DNA of 64,000 bases. It comes from Mycobacterium asiaticum. Its GTDB lineage: Bacteria > Actinomycetota > Actinomycetes > Mycobacteriales > Mycobacteriaceae. The notes under the pieces are model-generated. The model saw only the letters and a list, made by a program, of their open reading frames with translations. It had not been told where the DNA came from and searched no databases. The DNA is taken from contig NZ_LZLQ01000066.1 in NCBI RefSeq assembly GCF_001673315.1, positions 35,085 to 99,084 of the forward strand. The letters are read 5' to 3'. Shown here one piece after another: positions 1 through 8,165 of this stretch. Positions within the stretch are counted from its first letter, which is position 1, and the number at the start of each line of letters is the position of its first letter. The position numbers and the translations under genes were made by a program.

Positions 1-580
1 CCGCGGTGGCCAGGAACTGCTGGGTGATCTCGGCGTTGCGCGCGGGGTCGACGTCATCGAACCGCTTGCGGCGCGCGTGTACGTGCTCGCGTGCCCGGTG
101 GGCGACCTGCCGAACCGTCGCCGCCGGTTTACCCACCGCGTCAGCGATCTCGCCGTAGTCGAACCCGAACACCTCCCGCAACACGAACACCGCCCGCTCG
201 TCCGGAGTGAGCGTCTCCAGCAGCACCAGCATGGCCATCGAAACCGATTCCGCCAGAACCACGTCGGCCGAGGCGTCCTGGTCGTCGAGCAGGAGCGGCT
301 CGGGCAGCCAAGGTCCCACATACTCCTCACGGCGGCGCGCCTGCGCCCGCAGCGTGTTCAGTGCCTGGCGGGTGACGAGCCGGGCCAGGTAGGACTTCGT
401 GTCACGCACTGACGAGAGGTCGACGTCCGCCCACCGCAGATAGCTGTCCTGCAGCACGTCGTCGGCTTCGGTGGCAGAGCCCAGGATTTCGTAGGCGATG
501 GTGAACAGCAGCGGGCGCAGCAGAGTGAACCGCTCCGCGTGCCCGCTGCTGTCCGCCGCGCTGTCGACCCGGTTGGTCAT
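1..580 (-). CDS. ECF41 / SigJ-like RNA polymerase sigma factor (3' end beyond window)
   Basis: Translating the minus strand from an ATG at 580 gives 193 codons open to the window edge. It begins [18 protein letters not shown] and has a sigma region 2 (LRPLLFTIAYEILGSATEAD, then DVLQDSYLRW) and a region 4 helix-turn-helix (FDYGEIADAVGKPAATVRQV). The sequence after region 4 (NAEITQQFLATA) looks like the start of the SnoaL-like C-terminal extension of the SigJ/ECF41 group; the rest lies outside the window. The start overlaps the stop of the upstream oxidoreductase gene by one base (TGATG), so the two are probably translationally coupled. ECF41 factors are typically paired with an oxidoreductase, epimerase or decarboxylase gene, which fits. 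A GTG at 583 is an alternative start. Confidence 0.85.
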   Translation of the reverse strand, partial: MTNRVDSAADSSGHAERFTLLRPLLFTIAYEILGSATEADDVLQDSYLRWADVDLSSVRDTKSYLARLVTRQALNTLRAQARRREEYVGPWLPEPLLLDDQDASADVVLAESVSMAMLVLLETLTPDERAVFVLREVFGFDYGEIADAVGKPAATVRQVAHRAREHVHARRKRFDDVDPARNAEITQQFLATA

Positions 581-1773
581 CACACCGCGGTCTGCTGTTC
601 GGCCGGCAACTGCGCGGGCCGCTCGCCGCCCTTGAGCCAGCGGTACCAGCCGGGCTTCTCGGCCTCCTTGCGCAGGCCCCACAACGTGCCCTTGCAGACC
701 AATTCCTTGATGGAGGCCGCCGTCCGGCCGCCGATGTACAGCCGGATCGGGGTGTCGTCGGTACGCGCCAGCTGGATGGTGCCGTAGCTGCGGCCCACGC
801 TGATGCACTGCCCGGTGAACGCTTGGTTCAGCGGCGCGGGCGCGGTGCCGGCAATGCGGGACAGCACGGTGTTGGCGGCTTGGGCGGCCAGCGGACCGGC
901 CGCTTGGCAGCTCATCCGCAACGGCTGGTTCGAGGGTGCGGCCGCGTCACCGGCAGCGACGATTCGCCCGTCACTGATGCTGGTCAGGGTTTCGTCGGTG
1001 AGCAGTCGGCCCATCGAGTCGGTGCGCAGCCCGCTGCGGGTGGCCAGGTCCGGGACGCCGAAGCCGGCCGTCCACACCGTCACCGCACTGGGCAACACCT
1101 CGCCATCGCCCAGAACCACCGAGTCCCAGCGCACCTCGCGGACGCTGGCGGTTTCGAGCACCGTCACGCCCAGCTTGCGCAGCTGCTTTGCCACCGAGCG
1201 CCGCCCGGGACCACTCAGCGACGGGCCCAGGATGCCGCCACAGACCAGGGTCACCGCGCGACCCTGCTCGCCTAGTTCCCCGGCGGCCTCGATGCCGGTC
1301 AAGCCACCGCCGACGACGGTGATTGGGGCACCGGGGTGCAGGTCGGCCAACGCATACCGCAGCCGTTGCGCGCCTTCGAGTTCGGCGAGCGAATACGCAT
1401 ACTCGCCGGCGCCGGGCACCGCGACGGGCGTGGCGCCGGTGCTGCCGACGGCGTAGATCAGGTAGTCGTAATCCAGCGCCGCGCCGGAGGCCAGGGACAC
1501 GCGGCGCGCCACGGGGTCGATGTGGTCGGCGTTGTCGACGACCAGCCGGATGTCCTTGCCCAGCAACGTCCCGTAGTCCGCGGTGGCGGCACCGGTGCCG
1601 GCGGCCAACTGGTGCAGGCGGATTCGTTCGACGAATTGCGGGCGAGGGTTGACCAGGGTGATGTCGACGTCGGTGCGCAGCCGCAGGTGATTGGCCGCCA
1701 TGGTTCCGGCGTAGCCGCCGCCGATGACGACGACGCGGGTGCGTTCGTCGGCCCGATTGGATAGCTCAGACAT
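580..1773 (-). CDS. FAD/NAD(P)-dependent oxidoreductase, NDH-2-like
   Basis: A 397-residue pyridine nucleotide-disulphide oxidoreductase-type flavoprotein. The N-terminal Rossmann motif [17 protein letters not shown] binds FAD; a second dinucleotide motif ([17 protein letters not shown]) sits mid-protein for NAD(P)H; and IVAAGDAA is the usual FAD-contacting ATG/GD motif near the C-terminus. No membrane segment is visible. The start at 1773 is chosen because AGGAGA lies 6 bases upstream; a longer ORF back to 1839 would run through the candidate promoter. It is the first gene of a two-gene unit with the ECF41-type sigma factor and is probably a regulated partner of it. The substrate is unknown. 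Resemblance to type II NADH dehydrogenase is by fold only. Confidence 0.82.
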   Translation of the reverse strand: MSELSNRADERTRVVVIGGGYAGTMAANHLRLRTDVDITLVNPRPQFVERIRLHQLAAGTGAATADYGTLLGKDIRLVVDNADHIDPVARRVSLASGAALDYDYLIYAVGSTGATPVAVPGAGEYAYSLAELEGAQRLRYALADLHPGAPITVVGGGLTGIEAAGELGEQGRAVTLVCGGILGPSLSGPGRRSVAKQLRKLGVTVLETASVREVRWDSVVLGDGEVLPSAVTVWTAGFGVPDLATRSGLRTDSMGRLLTDETLTSISDGRIVAAGDAAAPSNQPLRMSCQAAGPLAAQAANTVLSRIAGTAPAPLNQAFTGQCISVGRSYGTIQLARTDDTPIRLYIGGRTAASIKELVCKGTLWGLRKEAEKPGWYRWLKGGERPAQLPAEQQTAV

Positions 1774-1809
1774 CTTCGTCTCCTGTTGTCGGTGTGGACT
1801 TACGCCCTT

Positions 1810-1837
1810 CAGACACCGCAGGCCGGCCATCCGTGAC
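1810..1837 (-). promoter_or_regulatory. Candidate ECF41/SigJ-type promoter
   Basis: Read on the minus strand: TGTCACG, then exactly 16 bases, then TGTC. The published ECF41 consensus is TGTCACA-N16-CGTC, so the -35 matches 6 of 7 and the -10 core 3 of 4 with exact spacing. The -10 ends 37 bases before the oxidoreductase ATG. This predicts autoregulation of the oxidoreductase-sigma pair. Confidence 0.5.
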
Positions 1838-1863
1838 ACCGAGAGCCCCGAGTGTGAGCTGTC

Positions 1864-2658
1864 TCACCCCGCTACTGGTTCGAAAACAAAGTTGTTGACG
1901 TAGACGCCCCGGGGCGCCCAGTCGTCCTCGGCGCCGCCGATGTTGGCGGAGTCCTGGTGGGTGGCGGCGTCGAATTCCTCGATCGGCCGGCGCTGCTCGT
2001 CCAGGAGGAAATAGCCCCGGAAGCCCAGGCCGGTCAACAGCTCGGTGATGTCGGCGACGGCATTTGCGTGGTGACGCTCTTCGGCTTCGACGACGATTGT
2101 CGGTCGATTGCGGCGCAAGGTGTCCAGTGCGCCGCGCAGGACGGCCAACTCGTGGCCCTCGACGTCGATCTTGACCAGCCCGACGTTCGTGAGCCGGTAA
2201 TCGTCGAGGCGCTTGACCGGGACTTCGATCGCTTGGACGGCGCCGCCTACCGCGGTGTCCAGCACGTTGTCGCGGTCGATCGTGCTGCGTCCCGGGTCGG
2301 TCGCCACCACCCGCATCGCCGTCACCCCGGGTGCGTCCGACAGCGCCACCGCCTCGACGCGCACCGGCGCCCCGACCGCGGCGAACATCGTCACCAGCTC
2401 GCGGGCCTGAGCCGGACGCGGTTCGAATGCGATCACCGAGCGCGACGCGCTGAGCATCGCGATCGCGAATTCTCCGACGTCGGCCCCGATGTCGAGAGAG
2501 ACCCGACCGGGGTTGCACAGGGATCGCACCAGCGCCACGTCGGGCCGGGATTCGCCCAGACGTCGCAGGATCCGGACTTTGCGTCGCCAGAACAGACGGG
2601 GCGCAACAGTCTTTGCCGCCGGTGCGAGCAACCGCTTGGCCGACGCTGCGACTGACAT
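1864..2658 (-). CDS. FkbM family SAM-dependent methyltransferase
   Basis: 264 residues. The SAM-binding glycine motif is VSLDIGADVGEFAIAML at about residues 53-69, followed by the acidic strand VIAFEPRP. The family signature VKIDVEGHELAVLRGAL is at about 160-176. FkbM enzymes usually O-methylate sugar hydroxyls, so it may decorate the glycan made by the neighbouring locus. It is transcribed away from the GGDEF-EAL gene, with about 280 bases between the starts. A second FkbM protein (10737-11603) sits at the end of the rightward polysaccharide operon, and both share the KIDVEGHE-x-AVLRG core. No good ribosome binding site is seen before the ATG. Membership in the polysaccharide locus is inferred from position only. 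Confidence 0.8.
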   Translation of the reverse strand: MSVAASAKRLLAPAAKTVAPRLFWRRKVRILRRLGESRPDVALVRSLCNPGRVSLDIGADVGEFAIAMLSASRSVIAFEPRPAQARELVTMFAAVGAPVRVEAVALSDAPGVTAMRVVATDPGRSTIDRDNVLDTAVGGAVQAIEVPVKRLDDYRLTNVGLVKIDVEGHELAVLRGALDTLRRNRPTIVVEAEERHHANAVADITELLTGLGFRGYFLLDEQRRPIEEFDAATHQDSANIGGAEDDWAPRGVYVNNFVFEPVAG

Positions 2659-2939
2659 CAGCCGACCCTAGCCGACCGGCGCGGACGCGGGTCCCGGCGT
2701 GGTGGGGTGCCGCAGTTAACACGGGGGCCCAGGGGCACTGCGTGATAGTCTTCGCTAACCACTGATCCATCCGTGACCTGCGCCGGTCCGGGTATTGTCC
2801 GCTGGCTTCCAGGCGACTTCAGCGCCGCTTCGATGCGTATAAGGCATGGAGAGGCAGCGGCCGCCAAGACTGTCTGCAGGCTGGGTAGTCGCTCGTGACT
2901 GGTGCAGCGCCTTCGGACGTGCACAAAATCGGAGGACCG

Positions 2940-4802
2940 TTGCCACGCAGCTTGGACCTCGTCGTCACCTCCGTAGCTACCCAGCTCATGGAGGCGACCG
3001 CGTCCACCGCTACGCAGGTCAGCGAACGGGTTCTGGCGCAGCTCGTCGAGCAGTTCGATGTGGATGCCAGTTTTCTGCGCCACCATGATCACGACATACG
3101 CGCGTCGGTGTTGATTGCCGAATGGCCTCCTCGGGTCGACGTCCCGGACCCGGACCCGCAAGCGGTGGTGCACTTCACCAGCGCGGACCCGGTACTCGCG
3201 CAGTGCGAGCACGGACGCAAACCGGTGGTGATCCGGCCAGACCAGAACAACCGGTCCCCGCGCTGGGCCGGTGGCGCCAACAAGGCGGCCTCGCCGTCGG
3301 TGGCCGCCGCACCACTGGTGTCCGGGGAGATGACTACCGGCGTGCTGGGCTTCGTCAAGTTCGGCGCCAGGAAGTGGAAGCAAGAGGAGATCAACACGCT
3401 CGAAGCGGTGGCGGCGTTGTTTGCTCATCTGCAGGCCCGGATCGCCGCCGAGGAGAAGCTGCGCTACCTGGCCGAGCACGACGACTTGACCGGCCTGTAC
3501 AACCGCCGGGCACTGGTCGCGCATCTGACGGACCGACTCGCCTCCGGCAACCCCGGGCCGGTGGCAGTGCTCTATATGGACCTGGACCGGCTCAAGTCGA
3601 TCAACGACTATCTGGGTCATACCGCCGGGGACTGGTTCATCCGGGTCTTCGCGCAGCGCCTGCGGGTGTGCGCGGGAAGTCAAAACATGATCGCCCGCCT
3701 CGGCGGCGACGAGTTCGTGGTGATCCCGGACCAGACCATGTCGAGCGCAGCGGCCGAATCCTTCGCCCGCCGGCTGGGCACCATGTTGCGCGAACGCTTG
3801 GCGATTGGTGGCCACCAGATCACCCGCACCATCAGCATCGGGCTGGCCGTGGGCATGCCTGGCCGGGACAACAGCACCGACCTGCTGCGTCGCGCCGACG
3901 AAGCCGTGCTGGCCGCCAAGCGCGCCGGGGGCAACCAAGTCGCGCTGTCCACCGATGACATGTCGCTCAAGAGCGCATTCCGCAACGACATCGAGTTGCA
4001 CCTGCAGGGTGATATCGACAGCGAAGCTCTGCTGCTGCACTACCTGCCCGAGGTCGATCTGTGGACCGGCGCGATCGTCGCGGCCGAGGCGCTGGTGCGT
4101 TGGCGGCATCCGATCTGGGGGCTGTTGCTGCCGGATTCGTTCATCGGTGTTGCCGAATCGGCGAACCTGGCCGGCGAACTCGGCCGCTGGGTGATGCGCA
4201 GCGCCTGTTCGGAGTTCAGCCGGTGGCGGGCCAACGGCGTGGGGCAGAGCGCCATCCTTCGCATCAACGTTTCGCCGGTGCAACTGATCACCCGCGGCTT
4301 CGTCCGCACCGTCGCAGACACCATCGAGGAGTTCGGCATCGACGGCGGCTCGGTATGCCTCGAGATCACCGAGCGGGCCGTGGTGCACGACATCGAGACC
4401 ACCCGCAAGACACTCCACGAGCTCAAAGAGGTGGGCGTACAGATCGCCATCGACGACTTCGGCACCGGATACGCCGTGTTGTCGCATCTGAAATCCCTGC
4501 CGGTCGACATGCTCAAGATCGACACCGGGTTCGTCCGGGACCTCGGCACCAACGCCGGCGACCTGGCCATCGTGCGCGCCATCATCGGCCTGGCTGAGGC
4601 GTTCGGTTTGCAACTGGTCGCCGAAGGCGTCGAAACACCCGCCGCCGCACTGACTTTGATGCAACACGGTTGCCACCGTGCGCAGGGGTTCCTGCTGTCC
4701 CGTCCCGTTCCTGGCAACGCCATGGAGGCGTTGCTGTCCGCGCGCTGGATGCCGATGCCGTTCCTCGCCGACCGCGAGGCGCTGACGCTCGGCGCAATTT
4801 AA
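2940..4802 (+). CDS. GAF-GGDEF-EAL cyclic-di-GMP turnover protein
   Basis: About 620 residues. The N-terminal GAF-like sensor covers roughly residues 30-180. The diguanylate cyclase domain has an intact active site (RLGGDEFVV). The C-terminal phosphodiesterase domain has all the usual landmarks: EALVRWRHP, RINVSPVQL, LEITERAV, DDFGTGYAVL, KID and VAEGVE. Both activities therefore look possible. The RxxD inhibitory site expected five residues before GGDEF is absent (SQNMI there), so product inhibition at that site is unlikely. I prefer the TTG at 2940 because GGAGG lies 4 bases upstream; an in-frame GTG at 2895 has no such site. It ends 13 bases before the lipoprotein gene, so the two are probably cotranscribed. 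C-di-GMP controls exopolysaccharide in many bacteria, and the position at the head of this locus suggests the same here. Confidence 0.88.
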   Translation: MPRSLDLVVTSVATQLMEATASTATQVSERVLAQLVEQFDVDASFLRHHDHDIRASVLIAEWPPRVDVPDPDPQAVVHFTSADPVLAQCEHGRKPVVIRPDQNNRSPRWAGGANKAASPSVAAAPLVSGEMTTGVLGFVKFGARKWKQEEINTLEAVAALFAHLQARIAAEEKLRYLAEHDDLTGLYNRRALVAHLTDRLASGNPGPVAVLYMDLDRLKSINDYLGHTAGDWFIRVFAQRLRVCAGSQNMIARLGGDEFVVIPDQTMSSAAAESFARRLGTMLRERLAIGGHQITRTISIGLAVGMPGRDNSTDLLRRADEAVLAAKRAGGNQVALSTDDMSLKSAFRNDIELHLQGDIDSEALLLHYLPEVDLWTGAIVAAEALVRWRHPIWGLLLPDSFIGVAESANLAGELGRWVMRSACSEFSRWRANGVGQSAILRINVSPVQLITRGFVRTVADTIEEFGIDGGSVCLEITERAVVHDIETTRKTLHELKEVGVQIAIDDFGTGYAVLSHLKSLPVDMLKIDTGFVRDLGTNAGDLAIVRAIIGLAEAFGLQLVAEGVETPAAALTLMQHGCHRAQGFLLSRPVPGNAMEALLSARWMPMPFLADREALTLGAI

Positions 4803-4815
4803 CTCACCAGTCAGA

Positions 4816-6528
4816 ATGGCTCGAACAATCAGAAAAATCACGTTAATCGTCGTTGCCTGCGCCACTGTGGTGGTTGCCTGCGCGGCGCTGCTGATCGGCG
4901 GCTGTAGCCGCAACCACAACGAACCGGGCCCGCTGGCCGCGATGGTGAACCCGGCCATCCCGCCGGCCGCGCAGGAGATACCCAACCCGTTGCGCGGGCA
5001 GTATGAAGACCTGATGGAGCCGCTCTTCCCGCAGCGCGCCCCCGCCCAGCAGCGCTATCCGGCCTGGCCGGCGTCCTACGATGCGAGTCTGCGGGTGACG
5101 TGGCGGCAGTTGCAGCCGATCGATCCGGCCACGCTGCCCCCGGACGCCCCCGACGAGCAACGGTTCGACTTCAGCGTCATCGACGACGCGTTGAACAAGA
5201 TGGCGGAGCGTCGGATGCGGTTGACGCTACGAGTTCAGGCTTACAACTCCTGTTGCAACGCCTCCTACCCGGATAACACCAACATCGAAATCCCGGACTG
5301 GGAGCGCGCTCGTCCGGGAACCAGCACCAGCTATCCAGGCCCGGCGAACGGGCCGGCCGCAGGCGTGACGCAGGTGGTGCCGAACTTCAATGATCCGACC
5401 TACCTGAGCGATTTCGGCCAGCTGTTGTCCGCGCTGGGCCGACGCTACGACAACGACGAACGGCTGAGCGTCTTCGAGTTCTCCGGCTACGGCGACTTCA
5501 GCGAGAACCATGTCGCTTATCTGCGGGATTCGCTGGGTGCGGCGGGCCCGGCACCCGAGCAGAGCCAGGCCGCGCTGGGCTATTACAGCCAGTTCCGCGA
5601 CCAGAACATCACCAGCGCGTCCATTAAGCAGTTGGTCGCGGCCAACGTGAACGCCTTCCCCCACACGCAGTTGGTGACTGCGCCCAACAACCCGGAAATC
5701 GTGCGGCAGTTGCTCGCCGACGACGTGACCAAGAAGCTGGTCGCGCCGGTGGGCATCCGCTCGGATTGCCTCGGGGTGTACGCGCCGCTGCCCACCTGGG
5801 CCGAGTCCAGCACGTCGCATTACGTGCAGACCCAGGACCCGCTTGTCGACGCGCTCAAGCAGCGACTGGCGAAGGCGCCGGTAATAACCGAGTGGTGTCA
5901 GTTGCCGTCCGGAACGTCGCCGCAGCAGTACTACGACAAGGGCCTGCACGACGTCATCCGGTACCACGTGTCGATGACGTCGAGCATCAACTTTCCTGAC
6001 CAGGATGCGACCTCGCCGATGGACCCGAAGCTCTACGTGCAGTGGGCTCAGGCCAACGCCACCGCTGGCTATCGGTACTCGGTGGAAGCCCGGCCGGGGT
6101 CGCAGTCCCTGCAGGACAAAGTGGCATCGATCGCGGTTACCTGGACCAACTACGGCGCCGCGGCGGCTACCGAGAAATGGGTGCCGGGCTACCGCCTGGT
6201 CGACTTCGCCGGGCAGACGGTTCGATCGCTGCCCGCCACAGTCGACCTGCGGAACCTGGTTCCAGACGCTTCCGGAGACCGCAACATCGACCAGCCACCG
6301 CCCGCCTCGGTCACCGAGACGGTTCGTGTGGAGCTCAAAGGCTTGGCGCCGGGGCATTACACGTTGCGGGCCGCCGTCGACTGGCAGCAGCACAAACCCA
6401 ACGGCTCGCACGTGGTGACGTACCCGCCCATGCGGCTGGCCCGGGACGGCCGGGACGACTCCGGCTTCTATCCGATCGCCACGCTCGATATACCGCGGAA
6501 TGTTTTGACTACCCCCACCGCCTCGTGA
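4816..6528 (+). CDS. DUF4832-like lipoprotein, possible glycan-active enzyme
   Basis: 570 residues. The N-terminus has a basic stretch, a hydrophobic segment and a lipobox (LIGGC, Cys about residue 30), so it should be an exported lipoprotein. The body resembles DUF4832/DUF4874 proteins, which adopt a glycoside-hydrolase-like barrel: an early segment with a Trp and the (Y/F)DFSVID pattern (QRFDFSVIDDALNKMAERRM), a central acidic/aromatic region (FEFSGYGDFSENHV), and a C-terminal beta-sandwich-like part (GYRYSVEARPG onward, VRVELKGLAPGHYTLRAAV). It lies between the c-di-GMP gene and the wzz/wzy genes, so a role in trimming or binding the exported polysaccharide is plausible. Family assignment is from pattern memory; catalytic acids are not assigned. 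Confidence 0.65.
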   Translation: MARTIRKITLIVVACATVVVACAALLIGGCSRNHNEPGPLAAMVNPAIPPAAQEIPNPLRGQYEDLMEPLFPQRAPAQQRYPAWPASYDASLRVTWRQLQPIDPATLPPDAPDEQRFDFSVIDDALNKMAERRMRLTLRVQAYNSCCNASYPDNTNIEIPDWERARPGTSTSYPGPANGPAAGVTQVVPNFNDPTYLSDFGQLLSALGRRYDNDERLSVFEFSGYGDFSENHVAYLRDSLGAAGPAPEQSQAALGYYSQFRDQNITSASIKQLVAANVNAFPHTQLVTAPNNPEIVRQLLADDVTKKLVAPVGIRSDCLGVYAPLPTWAESSTSHYVQTQDPLVDALKQRLAKAPVITEWCQLPSGTSPQQYYDKGLHDVIRYHVSMTSSINFPDQDATSPMDPKLYVQWAQANATAGYRYSVEARPGSQSLQDKVASIAVTWTNYGAAAATEKWVPGYRLVDFAGQTVRSLPATVDLRNLVPDASGDRNIDQPPPASVTETVRVELKGLAPGHYTLRAAVDWQQHKPNGSHVVTYPPMRLARDGRDDSGFYPIATLDIPRNVLTTPTAS

Positions 6529-6553
6529 GAACGTAGAGCCGTAAATCATTACA

Positions 6554-6584
6554 TTGGTATGAAACTTGCGGTAGTCGCTATGCT
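6554..6584 (+). promoter_or_regulatory. Possible promoter for the wzz-wzy-GT-fkbM operon
   Basis: TTGGTA at 6554-6559 and TATGCT at 6579-6584 are separated by 19 bases, about 60 bases before the wzz start. The spacing is on the long side and the -10 is only partial, so this is a weak call. Confidence 0.3.
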
Positions 6585-6644
6585 ATCGGTATGCGGGGGA
6601 AATTCGACGCTGTGAGGGCGGCGTCTACTCAGGGGGGTTAGTGG

Positions 6645-8165
6645 ATGGACTTCCGCACCTTTGTCCGAACACTGCTGCTGCACTGGAAGCTGATGCTTGC
6701 CGCGCTGCTGGCCTGTTTGGCGGGCGCCGCGGCTATTACGGCGTTCCAGACCAAGAGCTACGAGTCGTCGGCGACCGTGCTGATCTCCTTCACCGGTGAA
6801 ACCGACTTGATGCAGGTCTACCAGGGCACCCAGGCTGCGCAGGAGCGGTTGTCGTCCTACGCGGCCATAGCCGGCGGGCACGCGGTGGCCGATCGCGCGG
6901 TCACCCAGTTCCACCTGCCGGTCAGCGCGGACGCCCTGGCGAATCAGACGAAGGTGGCGTTCACCCCCAAGACAACGCTGTTCACCATCACGGTCACCGA
7001 CACCGACCCGAAAAGGGCGGCGACGCTGGCGAAGGCAGTCGCAGACGAATTCAGCATCACGGTGGGCACCCTCGGCGGGAACCCGAAACCTCCGGACGCA
7101 CCGGCAGCCGTCGCGACCACGCAGCCGGAACCAACCTCGTCGGCTCCAGCGCCCGACGGTGAGGCACCCAGCGTCCAGCCGCAGGGCAGTGAAACCACCG
7201 TGCCGTCCGAGCCGCAATCCGCGCCGAATCCCGCACCGCAAGCGTCGCCGACGGGCACGCCGCTGCCGGTCGCCAAGGCCACCGTGGTGGAACAACCCGG
7301 CATACCCGACCACCCGGTCAAGCCGGTGCCGGTACGCAACATGGCGATGGGCCTGGTGGCCGGGTTGCTGCTGGGCACGGGGGTGGCGCTAACCCGCGAG
7401 GCTGCCGACCGCACGGTGCGCGACCGGGCCAAACTGGAGAGTCTGTCCGGCCTGCCGACACTGGCCGAGCTCCCCGGGCATCGGGGCAGTGCACCGCGAT
7501 TCGGCACGGATATCTCCTTCGACGACGCGGTCCGCGGTTTACGCGCCCGGTTGCTGCGGGCGATGGGTCCGGCCGCGAATCGGGTGTTGCTGACGGCGCC
7601 GTTCGGTGGCGAGGGCACCACGACGACCGCGATCAACCTGTCCCGGGCGTTCGCCGAACTCGGCGAAGACGTCCTACTGATCGAGGGCGACACCCGTCGT
7701 CCGGTGATCGCCGGCTTGCTCAAAGTCGAGTCTGGGGAGGGACTCTCCAACGCGCTGTCCAATCCCGACATCTCGACGGAAGCCACCAAGCCGACCTCGA
7801 TTCCGAAGTTGTTCGTGCTCGCGGCGCGCGCGGTCCGCCGGGAGACACTGCCCACCAGTGCCTATCTGCCCGAGGTGCTGGACAAGGTTCTCCGGGACGT
7901 GGCAAGGACTTTCGAGCGGACGGTCGTCGACGGCCCCCCAGTGCTCGCCACAGCCGATTCGGGATTGCTGGGCGGTGCCGTGGACGCGACGGTGCTGGTG
8001 CTGCGGGCCGGCCGTACCACCGAGGATGAACTGGCGGACGCGTTGACCGCGCTGCGCGCGGCCGGTGCCAATGTGGTGGGCACTGTCCTTACCGACGCGC
8101 GAATCGCCCGCCATACCAGGGCCGCTACCCGGACCTACCGCGCGAAGGTCAGTGGGCCGGCGTGA
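6645..8165 (+). CDS. Wzz/BY-kinase-like polysaccharide copolymerase, degenerate P-loop
   Basis: 506 residues. An N-terminal Wzz-type domain is bounded by two membrane segments (about residues 16-35 and 228-247) with the extracytoplasmic loop between them. The loop contains a Pro/Ala/Ser-rich stretch at about 145-225. The cytoplasmic C-terminal half resembles a BY-kinase ATPase: the P-loop region is LLTAPFGGEGTTTT, the Walker A' region VLLIEGDTRRP and the Walker B-like strand VVDGPPVL. The P-loop lysine expected after GEG is a threonine, and there is no C-terminal tyrosine cluster. It may therefore be a chain-length regulator without autokinase activity. The start has AGGGGGG upstream. The stop overlaps the next start by GTGA (8162-8165). 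First gene of a tightly packed four-gene operon. Confidence 0.8.
   Translation: MDFRTFVRTLLLHWKLMLAALLACLAGAAAITAFQTKSYESSATVLISFTGETDLMQVYQGTQAAQERLSSYAAIAGGHAVADRAVTQFHLPVSADALANQTKVAFTPKTTLFTITVTDTDPKRAATLAKAVADEFSITVGTLGGNPKPPDAPAAVATTQPEPTSSAPAPDGEAPSVQPQGSETTVPSEPQSAPNPAPQASPTGTPLPVAKATVVEQPGIPDHPVKPVPVRNMAMGLVAGLLLGTGVALTREAADRTVRDRAKLESLSGLPTLAELPGHRGSAPRFGTDISFDDAVRGLRARLLRAMGPAANRVLLTAPFGGEGTTTTAINLSRAFAELGEDVLLIEGDTRRPVIAGLLKVESGEGLSNALSNPDISTEATKPTSIPKLFVLAARAVRRETLPTSAYLPEVLDKVLRDVARTFERTVVDGPPVLATADSGLLGGAVDATVLVLRAGRTTEDELADALTALRAAGANVVGTVLTDARIARHTRAATRTYRAKVSGPA

Noticed and set aside
1323..1764. Plus-strand Arg/Gly-rich frames antisense to the oxidoreductase
   Set aside because: Shadow frames of a conserved flavoprotein with no features of their own.
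2658..4985. 775-residue open frame on the minus strand across the GGDEF-EAL gene
   Set aside because: Antisense shadow of a gene with full catalytic motifs; composition is Gly/His/Arg-rich with no domain.
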